Shown here: positions 1 through 8,259 of the stretch, in pieces
Numbering within the stretch: the first letter of the stretch is position 1
Layout of the letters: each line of letters begins with the position of its first letter
Source of the DNA: Peptoanaerobacter stomatis
Lineage (GTDB): Bacteria; Bacillota; Clostridia; Peptostreptococcales; Filifactoraceae
Direction of reading: 5' to 3'
NCBI RefSeq assembly: GCF_000238095.2
Contig: NZ_JH815226.1
Span: forward strand, 1-34,177
DNA: 34,177 nt
Translations under genes and position numbers: made by a program
Notes under the pieces: generated by a model
What the model was told of the DNA's origin: nothing
The model's input: only the letters and a program-made list of their open reading frames with translations
Databases searched by the model: none

Positions 1-178
1 AACTATACTAATATATTTGACTAACTGATACTATAAAAAATAATAATTAGTTTCTTGATGATTATAAATTGAAAATATTCATTATTTTTATTCAGATATT
101 GGTATTGCTTAAAAATTTGTTAAATTTTATAAAACACTTTAAATTCCAATAAATACATCTGATTTTTCCTAAAAATAA
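1..178. other. Gene-free left edge
   Basis: Together with the terminator and the spacer after it, the first 310 bases hold no supportable gene. The stretch is highly AT-rich. I see no long open frame with a ribosome binding site, no tRNA-like fold and no repeat shared with the rest of the window. Confidence 0.6.
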
Positions 179-200
179 AGAGTGGGTCTTTACCCACTCT
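179..200 (-). terminator. Rho-independent terminator downstream of fba
   Basis: A perfect 9-bp stem (AGAGTGGGT paired with ACCCACTCT) has a 4-base loop. Read on the minus strand, the stem is followed by CTTTATTTTT, a T-rich run. It lies about 110 bp past the stop codon of the aldolase gene, which is the only leftward gene nearby. Confidence 0.75.
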
Positions 201-310
201 GAGTCATTTACTATTCAAGTTAAACTTTCTCTTTTTATATTCTATCAAAAAATCGTCTAAAAATCAAGTATTTTTTAGATTTTAAGCAAGATGTGTATGA
301 GCAAAATATT

Positions 311-1174
311 TTATGCTTTATTTATTGAACCGAATATTTCCATTTTTTCTTTTACAATAGCTTTTATTCCTTCTGTTCCAGGTGCTAATAATTTTCTCGG
401 ATCAAATCCTTTGCCTTCCAAATCTTTTCCTGCTTCTACATATTTTCTTGTAGCGTCAGCAAAAGCTAATTGACACTCTGTATTTACATTTATCTTGGCA
501 ACTCCTAAAGATATAGCTTTTTTTATCATTTCTTCAGGTATTCCTGTGCCGCCATGTAGAACTATAGGCATATCTCCTACAAGCTCTTTAATTTTTGCCA
601 AAGTTTCAAAACTTAATCCTGCCCAATTTGCAGGATATTTTCCATGTATATTTCCTATTCCTGCTGCAAGCATATCTATTCCTAAATCTGCTATTTTTTT
701 ACATTCATTCGGGTCTGCTATTTCACCTGAACCTATAACACCGTCTTCTTCTCCGCCTATTGCCCCTACTTCCGCTTCAACAGATACTCCTTTTGAATGA
801 CAAAGTGCAACTATTTCTTTTGTTTTTTCTATATTTTCTTCTATATTATAATGTGATCCGTCAAACATTATTGATGAAAATCCCGCCTCTAACGCTTTCT
901 TTGCTCCTTCATATGAACCGTGGTCAAGGTGGAGAGCTACCGGTATTGTTATGTTAAGTTCTTCCAACATAGCTGTTACCATTGCTGTTACTGTCTTATA
1001 TCCGCACATATATTTTCCGGCTCCCTCAGATACACCAAGTATCACAGGAGAATTATTTTCTTGTGCTGTAAGAAGTATCGCTTTTGTCCATTCAAGGTTA
1101 TTTATATTGAAATGACCTACCGCATATTTGCCTGCTACGGCTTCTTTTAACATTTTTTCAGCTGAAACTAACAT
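311..1174 (-). CDS. fba: Class II fructose-1,6-bisphosphate aldolase
   Basis: This 287-residue cytosolic glycolytic enzyme reversibly cleaves fructose-1,6-bisphosphate to dihydroxyacetone phosphate and glyceraldehyde-3-phosphate, using zinc. Class II marks are visible. HLDHG (residues 82-86) carries the catalytic Asp84 and the zinc ligand His85; an acidic VEAEVG segment follows at about 132-137; the further metal ligands are His177 (NIHGKY) and His207 (LHGGTG). NVNTE at 229-233 binds substrate phosphate. The length fits the family. The ATG is preceded by GGAGG at good spacing. The gene stands alone, divergent from comEA, and ends before a clear terminator. The related enzymes tagatose-bisphosphate and ketose-bisphosphate aldolase share these motifs, so sugar specificity is inferred. 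Confidence 0.93.
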   Translation of the reverse strand: MLVSAEKMLKEAVAGKYAVGHFNINNLEWTKAILLTAQENNSPVILGVSEGAGKYMCGYKTVTAMVTAMLEELNITIPVALHLDHGSYEGAKKALEAGFSSIMFDGSHYNIEENIEKTKEIVALCHSKGVSVEAEVGAIGGEEDGVIGSGEIADPNECKKIADLGIDMLAAGIGNIHGKYPANWAGLSFETLAKIKELVGDMPIVLHGGTGIPEEMIKKAISLGVAKINVNTECQLAFADATRKYVEAGKDLEGKGFDPRKLLAPGTEGIKAIVKEKMEIFGSINKA

Positions 1175-1332
1175 TATTTACCTCCAAAGTAAAATATAAA
1201 TTTTAAAAATTTTACATTCACTAAATACCCGTTAATAAATACTATTATACAAATTTATGTAAAAAGCATTATAAAAATAATAGTATAAATCTAAGATATT
1301 ATATTTTGTCTATTTTATTATATCACAAAATT

Positions 1333-1341
1333 TGCTATAAT
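1333..1341 (+). promoter_or_regulatory. Extended -10 promoter candidate for comEA-mltG-trmR
   Basis: TGCTATAAT is an extended -10 element (TGnTATAAT). It lies about 90 bp upstream of the comEA start in the divergent fba/comEA spacer. No good -35 is seen at the usual distance, which is tolerated for extended -10 promoters. Confidence 0.5.
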
Positions 1342-1429
1342 TCTATTTAATAACTTTATTTTTTATCGGGTTTCTTTGAATTTATTTTTTATAATTTACA
1401 AACTTATTTTTTTATTAAAGGCGGTTTTT

Positions 1430-2050
1430 ATGAAAAGAAAAGATATTATCATTATAATTACAATCTCAATAATCTTGTCTTTAGGTATGATAATTTTTCA
1501 TTCAACAAAAAGCTCCGATATACTGCTTGATAAAAGTGAAAATACTAAAATTTCAGAAAAAATTAAAGCAGAGGATAATGATGCTGTTATTGAACAAGAC
1601 AGTGCTGCTGTTAAAAATGAAAAAGTAGTGGTATATATAAGCGGAGAAGTTGTAAATCCACAAGTTATTGAAATGAAAGACGGAGATAGACTTATAGACG
1701 CTATTGAAAAATGCGGAGGAATGACTGAAAACGCTGATAAAAACGCTGTAAATCTTGCATTATTGCTTAAAGATGAAGATCACTATGTAATACCTAAGAT
1801 TGGTGAAAACTTACAATTGAATACCTCATCAAATAACAAATCCTTACAAAACAACAACCTTGTAAACATAAATACAGCTGATAAAACTATTCTCATTTCG
1901 TTGCCTTCAATCGGAGAAAAAACAGCCGAAAAAATAATACAATATAGAGAAACAAACGGTAATTTTAAATCCATAGATGATATAAAAAATATAAACGGTA
2001 TAGGTGAAAAAAAATTTGAACAGATAAAAGATCTTATAACCGTAAAATAG
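1430..2050 (+). CDS. comEA: ComEA-type DNA uptake protein (SLBB + helix-hairpin-helix)
   Basis: This 206-residue protein has one N-terminal membrane segment (about 6-23), a low-complexity linker, a SLBB domain (about 66-125, starting VVVYISGEVVNP) and a C-terminal double helix-hairpin-helix domain (about 144-206, with VNINTADKTILISLPSIG and INGIGEKK). ComEA proteins bind double-stranded DNA outside the membrane during natural transformation. I start at the ATG at 1430 (MKRKDI), preceded by AAAGGCGG; an upstream in-frame start at 1376 lacks a ribosome site. The gene is followed after 12 bp by mltG, so co-transcription is likely. No comEB/comEC is present in the window, so competence cannot be concluded. 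SLBB-HhH proteins also exist outside competence loci. Confidence 0.85.
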   Translation: MKRKDIIIIITISIILSLGMIIFHSTKSSDILLDKSENTKISEKIKAEDNDAVIEQDSAAVKNEKVVVYISGEVVNPQVIEMKDGDRLIDAIEKCGGMTENADKNAVNLALLLKDEDHYVIPKIGENLQLNTSSNNKSLQNNNLVNINTADKTILISLPSIGEKTAEKIIQYRETNGNFKSIDDIKNINGIGEKKFEQIKDLITVK

Positions 2051-2062
2051 AAAGGATTCACA

Positions 2063-3100
2063 TTGAGAAAAAAAAGAAAAAACAACAATATTTTAAAATT
2101 TCTAACAATCATAATAATACTTATTATTTTAGGTATACTATATTTTCGCACTCTCAAATCACCTGTAGACAAAAATGATACTACAAAAATAGAAGTACAG
2201 ATAGATGACGGCACAAGTTCAATAAAAATAGCAAAAATCCTAAAATCTCATAATCTTATAAAAAATGACAAATATTTTTTGTACTATGCAAAAACAAATA
2301 ATCTAAGTAATCTAAAATCAGGGGTATACGAATTTTCAAAATCTCAAAGTTTGGAAGAAATACTCAAATCACTCAATACAGGCGGCAGACCTATAGGTGA
2401 AAAAGTGACTATAAAAGAAGGATACAGCATAAAACAAATAGCCGAATTACTTGAAGAAAAAGGACTTGTAAACAAAGAGTTTTTCATAGAATTAACTGAA
2501 AATAAGGCTAATTTTTCAGACAAATTCACTTTTTTACAAGATGAAAGTATACAAAGCCTTGAAGGTTTTATGTATCCTGAAACATATTTCATACCTAAAG
2601 GTACTTCTGAAACTGAAATAATATCTATGTTTTTATCACAGACACAAAAAATATTTGATGAAAACTCTGTACTTTCAAATATAAATGATATAAATCCAAA
2701 CATTCAGAATTTGAATAATTTAATTACACTTGCATCAATAGTTGAAAAAGAAAGTGCTGATAATAGTGAAAGGGACATCATTGCCGGTATATTCATAAAC
2801 CGATTGACAAACAGTATACCCTTACAATCATGTGTAACAGTAGAATATGTTTTAGGAATTCATAAACAAAGATTGTCATATGAAGATACTCAGGTGCAAT
2901 CCCCATACAACACATATATAAATGCAGGCCTTCCACCTACACCCATATGCACACCTACTATCTCTTCAATTAATGCTGTAAAAAACTATAAACGTACCGA
3001 TTATTTATTTTTTGTGGCAAAACAAGACGGTTCTCACGTTTTTTCCAGAACATATGATGAACACTTGAAGGCAACAAAAGATATATACGGAGAATACTAA
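2063..3100 (+). CDS. mltG: Endolytic peptidoglycan transglycosylase MltG (YceG family)
   Basis: MltG is a membrane-anchored lytic transglycosylase that cuts nascent glycan strands and limits their length. The product has 345 residues: a basic N-terminus, one transmembrane helix (about 11-29), a LysM-like region and the YceG catalytic domain. The signature LASIVEKESADNSERD includes Glu228, which aligns with the catalytic Glu of the Escherichia coli enzyme; the downstream FINRL and SPYNTYINAGLPPTPI blocks are also family hallmarks. The start is TTG, supported by AAAGGA six bases upstream and by the 12-bp gap from comEA. The gene order mltG-trmR-trhP is the same as yrrL-yrrM-yrrN in Bacillus subtilis. 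Confidence 0.92.
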   Translation: MRKKRKNNNILKFLTIIIILIILGILYFRTLKSPVDKNDTTKIEVQIDDGTSSIKIAKILKSHNLIKNDKYFLYYAKTNNLSNLKSGVYEFSKSQSLEEILKSLNTGGRPIGEKVTIKEGYSIKQIAELLEEKGLVNKEFFIELTENKANFSDKFTFLQDESIQSLEGFMYPETYFIPKGTSETEIISMFLSQTQKIFDENSVLSNINDINPNIQNLNNLITLASIVEKESADNSERDIIAGIFINRLTNSIPLQSCVTVEYVLGIHKQRLSYEDTQVQSPYNTYINAGLPPTPICTPTISSINAVKNYKRTDYLFFVAKQDGSHVFSRTYDEHLKATKDIYGEY

Positions 3101-3117
3101 AAAGAGGTACTTAACTG

Positions 3118-3771
3118 ATGTATAAGATAAACGATGTAACTTATGAACAAATCTTTGAATATATAGATGAATTTAATAAAAAAGAAAATAAAATTATAGA
3201 TGAACTTAGAGTTTTTGCAGAGCAAAATAATATCCCAATAATAAAAAAAGATGTTGAAAATTTTCTCAAAACTTATTTAAACATAACAAAACCCAAAAAA
3301 ATATTAGAATTAGGCTGTGCAATAGGATATTCATCAATATTTATGTCATCCGTTTTAAATGATGATGTGCATATCGACACATTAGAAATAAATGAAAATA
3401 TGTATAATATAGCAAGTGAAAATATCAAAAAGTTTTCACTTACTAATATAAATGTCATATTAGGTAACGCATCGGATATAATACCATCACTTGACCAAAA
3501 ATACGATTTTGTATTTATAGATGCCTCAAAAAGTCACTATGATGAATTTTTCAGCTTAATATTAAATAAATTGAAAAAAAATGCAGTGGTCATATGTGAC
3601 AACACCCTTTTTAAAGGTTATCTGTGTATGGACAGATCGGGTATTCCAAAAAGACAAAAAACTATATATGACAAAATGACAAGATTTTTAGAAAATATTA
3701 AAAAAAACAAAGATATATCATATAATATGCTTCCGCTTGGAGACGGATTGCTTGTTATATATTTTAAATAA
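3118..3771 (+). CDS. trmR: TrmR-like tRNA 5-hydroxyuridine methyltransferase (class I SAM)
   Basis: This 217-residue O-methyltransferase of the catechol-type family has a SAM-binding motif ILELGCAIGYSSIFMS, an acidic motif II near LEINENMYNIA, and FVFIDASKSHYDEFF, with the metal/catalytic Asp region typical of the YrrM group. Family name and gene position suggest TrmR, which methylates 5-hydroxyuridine at wobble position 34 of tRNA to 5-methoxyuridine. In Bacillus subtilis its partner TrhP makes the hydroxyl group, and a TrhP-like gene is the next one here. AGAGG lies about 11 bases before the ATG. A generic small-molecule O-methyltransferase is the alternative; the neighbourhood favours tRNA. 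Confidence 0.8.
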   Translation: MYKINDVTYEQIFEYIDEFNKKENKIIDELRVFAEQNNIPIIKKDVENFLKTYLNITKPKKILELGCAIGYSSIFMSSVLNDDVHIDTLEINENMYNIASENIKKFSLTNINVILGNASDIIPSLDQKYDFVFIDASKSHYDEFFSLILNKLKKNAVVICDNTLFKGYLCMDRSGIPKRQKTIYDKMTRFLENIKKNKDISYNMLPLGDGLLVIYFK

Positions 3772-3930
3772 AAATTATACAATTATGATTTAATATAGAG
3801 ATGTGCAAAATAAGAAAAAACATATCTATGAACATAAAGTATGGAAATATAACTATATTATTGCAATATAATATATAGTTGCGAATAACTATAAAAACTA
3901 CATTTTACACACGTATAATGATTTAATAGA

Positions 3931-3970
3931 AGGGAGATTGTGGTGTAATAATTTACACCATATAAAATAT
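3931..3970 (+). promoter_or_regulatory. Hairpin in the trhP leader between SD-like site and start
   Basis: An SD-like AGGGAG (3931-3936) is followed by a perfect inverted repeat, TGGTGTAA (3941-3948) and TTACACCA (3953-3960), with a 4-base loop. The conserved protein start, ATG at 3971, has no other ribosome site nearby. If the hairpin folds, the AGGGAG-to-ATG distance shrinks to about 14 bases. A -10-like TATAAT sits at 3914-3919 but I see no convincing -35. Translational control is inference. Confidence 0.45.
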
Positions 3971-5200
3971 ATGAAAAAAATAGAATTACTCGCACCTGCA
4001 GGAGATTTGGAAAAATTAAAGACAGCTATAATATATGGTGCTGACGCGGTTTATATAGGTGGTGAAAAATTCGGTCTTAGAGCCGCATCAAAAAATTTCA
4101 CAGATGAAGAAATGATAGAAGGTATAGAGTTTGCACATTCAAGAGGTAAGAAAGTGTATGTAACTTGCAATATAATACCTCATAATATGGATTTAAATGG
4201 AGTTAAAGAATATTTCATATCACTTGAAAAATTAAGCGTAGATGCTATAATAGTTGCCGATCCGGCATTTATGAGCATCGCAAAAGAAGTTGTACCTGAT
4301 ATGGAACTTCATTTAAGCACACAGGCAAATACCACAAACTACATTACAGCAGATTTTTGGCACAAACAAGGTATAAGCAGAATAGTATCTGCAAGAGAAC
4401 TGTCCATGAAAGAAATCAAAGATATAAAAACTCATTGCCCTGATCTTGAAATTGAAATGTTTGTACACGGTGCAATGTGTATTTCTTATTCAGGAAGATG
4501 TCTCATGAGCAATTTCATGACAAATAGAGATGCAAACAAAGGAGCTTGTGCTCAACCATGCAGATGGAACTATTCATTAGTTGAAGAAAAAAGACCTGGA
4601 GAATATTTCCCAATAGAGCAAGATGAAAGAGGAACATATTTTTTTAACTCAAAAGACCTATGCCTTATAGAACATACAAAGGAAATAATAGAATCAGGTG
4701 TAGATTCAATGAAAATAGAAGGCAGAATAAAAACAGCATACTATGTGGCAGTAGTTGTAAGAGCTTATCGTATGGCAATAGACTCATATTATGAAAATCC
4801 TGACACTTGGCAATTCAAACAGGAATGGCTTGATGAAGTACAAAAAGCAAGCTATAGAGATTTTACAACAGCATTCTTTGACGGCTCAAAAGATACGTCA
4901 AATTCACAAAATTACGGTTCAGGCTCATATATAAGAACTTATGACATAATAGGCAATGTACTAAGCTATGATGAAAACACCAAGCTTTGCAAAGTAAGAC
5001 AAAAAAACAGATTTTTCAAAAATGACGAAATAGAAATAATAGGTCCAAATTTTCCTACAACAACAACAACCATAAAATCAATAACATCTTTAGATGGAAA
5101 GGATATGGATTGTTCAAACATACCTATGCAAGTAGTATATGTTGATTTAGGAATAGATGTAAAACAAGATTATATTTTAAGAAAAAAAGTTGATAAATAA
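3971..5200 (+). CDS. trhP: U32-family tRNA hydroxylation protein TrhP
   Basis: This 409-residue peptidase-U32-family protein starts MKKIELLAPAGDLEKLKTA, the standard U32 N-terminus. The family signature EMFVHGAMCISYSGRC is present, and with the cysteines of the following block gives C170, C177, C193 and C197, probably iron-sulfur ligands. TrhP proteins hydroxylate uridine 34 of tRNAs using prephenate; the adjacent TrmR-like methyltransferase would complete methoxyuridine. I start at ATG 3971 because that is where family similarity begins. An in-frame TTG at 3938 would add 11 residues but overlaps the SD-like sequence and would have too short a spacing. An older 'collagenase-like protease' label is probably misleading. 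Confidence 0.85.
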   Translation: MKKIELLAPAGDLEKLKTAIIYGADAVYIGGEKFGLRAASKNFTDEEMIEGIEFAHSRGKKVYVTCNIIPHNMDLNGVKEYFISLEKLSVDAIIVADPAFMSIAKEVVPDMELHLSTQANTTNYITADFWHKQGISRIVSARELSMKEIKDIKTHCPDLEIEMFVHGAMCISYSGRCLMSNFMTNRDANKGACAQPCRWNYSLVEEKRPGEYFPIEQDERGTYFFNSKDLCLIEHTKEIIESGVDSMKIEGRIKTAYYVAVVVRAYRMAIDSYYENPDTWQFKQEWLDEVQKASYRDFTTAFFDGSKDTSNSQNYGSGSYIRTYDIIGNVLSYDENTKLCKVRQKNRFFKNDEIEIIGPNFPTTTTTIKSITSLDGKDMDCSNIPMQVVYVDLGIDVKQDYILRKKVDK

Positions 5201-5230
5201 TAAAAAATAAGCAAACAAATTAATTGTTAT

Positions 5231-5261
5231 TTGTATTTTAATATAAATAGTGTATTATAAT
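5231..5261 (+). promoter_or_regulatory. Promoter candidate for ireB
   Basis: TTGTAT at 5231-5236 is followed by TATTAT (16-bp spacer) overlapping a perfect TATAAT at 5256-5261 (19-bp spacer). It lies about 47 bp upstream of the strong ireB ribosome site. Confidence 0.5.
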
Positions 5262-5307
5262 GTAAACGTAATAAATTTAATTTTCTATATAAAAAAGGAG
5301 GATTACA

Positions 5308-5568
5308 ATGTCAGAAAATATGGATTTTACAATGATGTTCAAGAGTAAAAAAGACAATCAAAAAATGACAAGAGAAGAAGTCATCGACTACGTAAAAAAT
5401 GCACTTGAAGAAAAAGGATATAATAGTGTCAACCAAATTGTAGGATATATGCTTTCAGGAGACCCTACTTATATAACAAATCATAAAAATGCACGTTCAA
5501 TAATCACAGAATACGAACGTGATGATTTATTAGAGATGATAATAAAAGATTATTTAGATAGAAACTGA
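5308..5568 (+). CDS. ireB: IreB family regulatory phosphoprotein (UPF0297)
   Basis: This 86-residue protein is characteristic of Bacillota. In Enterococcus, IreB is phosphorylated by the PASTA kinase IreK on N-terminal threonines and lowers cephalosporin resistance. Here Thr8 in MSENMDFTMMFK sits at the equivalent place. The conserved body is clear: VIDYVKNALEEKGYNSVNQI, then GYMLSGDPTYITNHKNAR, and a final RDDLLEMIIKDYLD. A textbook AAGGAGG precedes the ATG. The usual upstream neighbour alaS is absent, but ruvX follows after 223 bp that contain no gene, so the common ireB-ruvX pairing is kept. Confidence 0.93.
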   Translation: MSENMDFTMMFKSKKDNQKMTREEVIDYVKNALEEKGYNSVNQIVGYMLSGDPTYITNHKNARSIITEYERDDLLEMIIKDYLDRN

Positions 5569-5791
5569 TATTTATTTTAAAAGCAAAAAATAAACTCAGT
5601 TTCACCATATTTGAATCAATCTTATTTTTAATTTTCATACTGATACCTTTTAAAAAATGGACATCTTCACTATTTATGAAATTATTTTTTGATTTATTAA
5701 AAAATTTCGATTACCCATTGTTTTATTAGATAATAACATCAGATAATTTTTTTATTAAACTAAAATTTTTTATAAAATATAGGAATTAATT

Positions 5792-6220
5792 ATGCAAAAA
5801 ATATTAGCTTTAGATGTAGGCAAGAAGAAAATAGGTATAGCAATAACTGATTTATTGCAAATAACTGCACAACCACATTCCACTATAAGAAGCAAAAATT
5901 TGGAAGAACAAATCGACAAAATAATAGCAATAATAGACGAAAACTCAATAAAAACAGTTGTTGTTGGTCTTCCTAAAAATATGAATGACAGCGAAGGTGA
6001 TCAGGCAAGTTGGACAAAAACCTTTGTAGAAAGAATATTGGCAAAAAAACAAGATATAGAAATAGTCTATATTGACGAAAGACTCACAAGCAAAATGGCA
6101 TTAAGCAGTCTAAAACATATGAATATGAAAAAAATAAAAGAGAAAGGTCTTATTGATACCGTCGCAGCTGTAAATATACTCGAAACATATCTGAAAAGAA
6201 AAGAAAACGGAATAATATAA
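5792..6220 (+). CDS. ruvX: Putative pre-16S rRNA nuclease / RuvX (YqgF)
   Basis: This 142-residue RNase H-fold protein has the YqgF hallmarks: ILALDVGKKKIGIAITD near the N-terminus (first catalytic Asp), VVVGLPKNMNDSEGDQ, and the C-terminal YIDERLTSKMA with its conserved acidic residues. Members mature 16S rRNA ends and have been called Holliday junction resolvases. AGGA lies seven bases before the ATG. The stop codon is one base before the crcB ATG, so ruvX, crcB, rnhB, and probably uppS and cdsA, form one rightward operon. Confidence 0.92.
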   Translation: MQKILALDVGKKKIGIAITDLLQITAQPHSTIRSKNLEEQIDKIIAIIDENSIKTVVVGLPKNMNDSEGDQASWTKTFVERILAKKQDIEIVYIDERLTSKMALSSLKHMNMKKIKEKGLIDTVAAVNILETYLKRKENGII

Positions 6221-6221
6221 T

Positions 6222-6590
6222 ATGCAGCTTATATTAATTTTAATAGGTGCAATGCTTGGAGTATCACTCAGATATCTATTTATAAATATACTTAATATCG
6301 GAATATACTCTATTATGCTTATAAATATATCAGGCTCATTTGCATTGGGATTCATCAATACTTTAAATGCAAATCAACTCATAACCTCCTCTTTACTTCA
6401 TAAAGCCGTAACTGTTGGAATAATAGGTGCATTTACAACATTTTCCACATTTATAGGAGATATAGTAAACCTGCTTATAAAAAAACAATATATGGCTGCT
6501 TTTATATATTTTTTCGCAAGTATATCAATTTCAATTATATTTATGCTTATAGGCATATATGTAGCAAACAAAATAAGTTCTATAAAATAG
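6222..6590 (+). CDS. crcB: Fluoride channel CrcB/Fluc
   Basis: This 122-residue integral membrane protein has four predicted helices and the Fluc motifs: GAMLGVSLRYLF in helix 1, NISGSFALGF in helix 2, and GIIGAFTTFSTF at the helix 3 break. Fluc channels are dual-topology dimers that let fluoride leave the cell. The ATG follows the ruvX stop by one base, with only weak SD-like sequence, so translational coupling is likely. I see no fluoride riboswitch motif upstream. One gene rather than the frequent tandem pair is consistent with a homodimer. Confidence 0.93.
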   Translation: MQLILILIGAMLGVSLRYLFINILNIGIYSIMLINISGSFALGFINTLNANQLITSSLLHKAVTVGIIGAFTTFSTFIGDIVNLLIKKQYMAAFIYFFASISISIIFMLIGIYVANKISSIK

Positions 6591-6597
6591 GTGAAAA

Positions 6598-7386
6598 ATG
6601 GAAATAAACGAATTATTAAAACAAAACTCAAAATTTATAAAAGATTTTGTTTCTAATATAGAATTTGAACAATATCCATACTATATAAATCAATTTTCTT
6701 TAAGCGAAAAAAAGTCTATACAAAATATAGGTATATCAATGTCTAAAAAATTAGATAAATTAGAAAAAGAAAAATTAAGAATACAAGATATGTATGAATA
6801 TGAGAAAAATATCAAGATAAGTGATAATATAAATAACGTATTATGTTTGGACGAAGTTGGCAGAGGTCCTCTTGCAGGACCTGTTGTAGTCTGTGGAGTA
6901 ATGCTTGAAAAAAATCCGAATATACTTTATGTAAATGACTCAAAAAAATTAAGCGAAGAAAAAAGAAAAGACATATATTCACAAATCATAAAAAAAAATA
7001 TACAATATAAAACAGAAATACTGGATAACAACATAATAGACGAATTAAATATATTTAATGCAACTTACAAAGCAATGTCAAATGTAGCCTATAATTTCGG
7101 CAAACACATCGAACATATACTTATCGACGGCAATCAAATAATAAAAGATATAAATATCGATCAGACAGCCATTATAAAAGGTGATTCCAAGATACTCGGA
7201 ATAGCTTTAGCAAGTATAATAGCAAAAGTTACAAGAGATGAAATGATGATAGAATATGACAAAATATATCCACAATACCATTTTTCAAAAAATAAAGGAT
7301 ATGGAACAAAAGAACATATAGATGCACTAAAAAAATATGGTCCCTGTCCTATTCATAGACAAAGTTTTTTAAAAAACATCATTTAA
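6598..7386 (+). CDS. rnhB: Ribonuclease HII
   Basis: This 262-residue enzyme removes ribonucleotides from RNA-DNA hybrids. The catalytic domain starts at about residue 81 after an N-terminal extension like that of Bacillus enzymes. LDEVGRGPLAGPVVV carries Asp85 and Glu86, ILIDGNQ carries Asp177, and AKVTRDEMM carries Asp214. The C-terminal HFSKNKGYGTKEH and GPCPIHRQSF blocks are family hallmarks. It starts seven bases after crcB, with AGGTG before the ATG. Confidence 0.95.
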   Translation: MEINELLKQNSKFIKDFVSNIEFEQYPYYINQFSLSEKKSIQNIGISMSKKLDKLEKEKLRIQDMYEYEKNIKISDNINNVLCLDEVGRGPLAGPVVVCGVMLEKNPNILYVNDSKKLSEEKRKDIYSQIIKKNIQYKTEILDNNIIDELNIFNATYKAMSNVAYNFGKHIEHILIDGNQIIKDINIDQTAIIKGDSKILGIALASIIAKVTRDEMMIEYDKIYPQYHFSKNKGYGTKEHIDALKKYGPCPIHRQSFLKNII

Positions 7387-7528
7387 AAAATATTACAATA
7401 AGCATTTTTAATTTATAGCCAATATATATTAAATAATAAATATAATACATCAATAAAAATATATGACGTTTTTTATATTTACTTTGTCAACTATATTGGT
7501 ATTAAATCTGCTAAAATTAGGAGTAATT

Positions 7529-8257
7529 ATGAGCTTTGAAGAAAAATTGGATTTATCAAATATTCCTACACATATAGGTATAATAATGGACGGCAACGGA
7601 CGTTGGGCAAAAAAAAGATTTATGCCAAGAACCTTCGGACATAAAGCAGGTGTAGAAGCAATAAGAGAGATTGTAAAAAAATGTAACACATTAAACGTGA
7701 AATATCTCACAGTATACGCATTTTCAACAGAAAACTGGACAAGACCTAAAGATGAAGTCAGCGTTTTAATGGGTTTGATAGTTACATATTTACAAAATGA
7801 ATTAAAAGAATTACACGAAAACAATGTTAGAATAAAAACAATCGGCGATATAACAAAATTGCCTGAAAAACCGTATGAAGAATTGCAAAAATCTATGGAA
7901 ACTACTAAAAACAATACCGGCGTCACACTTACACTTGCACTCAACTACGGATTCAGAGATGATCTCGCCAACGCAATAAAAAATCTTATAAAAGATAACA
8001 TATCTGTTGAAGATATCAATAAAGATACAATTAAATCTTATCTTTACACTTCGTTTATGCCTGATCCTGATCTTATAATCAGAACGAGCGGAGAACAGAG
8101 ATTGTCGAATTTTATGATGTATGAAGCAAGTTACAGCGAATTTTATTTTTGCGATACGCTTTGGCCTGATTTTGACAGCGAAGAACTGTGCAAAGCAATA
8201 TATTCATATCAAAACAGAGAAAGAAGATTTGGAAATATAGGAAAGGATAGTATATAA
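7529..8257 (+). CDS. uppS: Isoprenyl transferase / undecaprenyl diphosphate synthase
   Basis: This 242-residue cis-prenyltransferase makes the C55 lipid carrier used for peptidoglycan and other wall polymers. HIGIIMDGNGRWAKKR includes catalytic Asp21; RTFGHKAGVEAIREIV, YAFSTENWTRP and DPDLIIRTSGEQRLSNF are the conserved substrate-binding blocks. I choose ATG 7529, preceded by TTAGGAG; an upstream in-frame start at 7463 would add a hydrophobic 22-residue leader without a ribosome site. It is followed two bases later by cdsA, the usual partner. Confidence 0.95.
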   Translation: MSFEEKLDLSNIPTHIGIIMDGNGRWAKKRFMPRTFGHKAGVEAIREIVKKCNTLNVKYLTVYAFSTENWTRPKDEVSVLMGLIVTYLQNELKELHENNVRIKTIGDITKLPEKPYEELQKSMETTKNNTGVTLTLALNYGFRDDLANAIKNLIKDNISVEDINKDTIKSYLYTSFMPDPDLIIRTSGEQRLSNFMMYEASYSEFYFCDTLWPDFDSEELCKAIYSYQNRERRFGNIGKDSI

Positions 8258-8259
8258 AA

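Noticed and set aside
5569-5791. Possible small gene between ireB and ruvX
   Set aside because: No frame with a start codon and ribosome site is open for more than a few codons.
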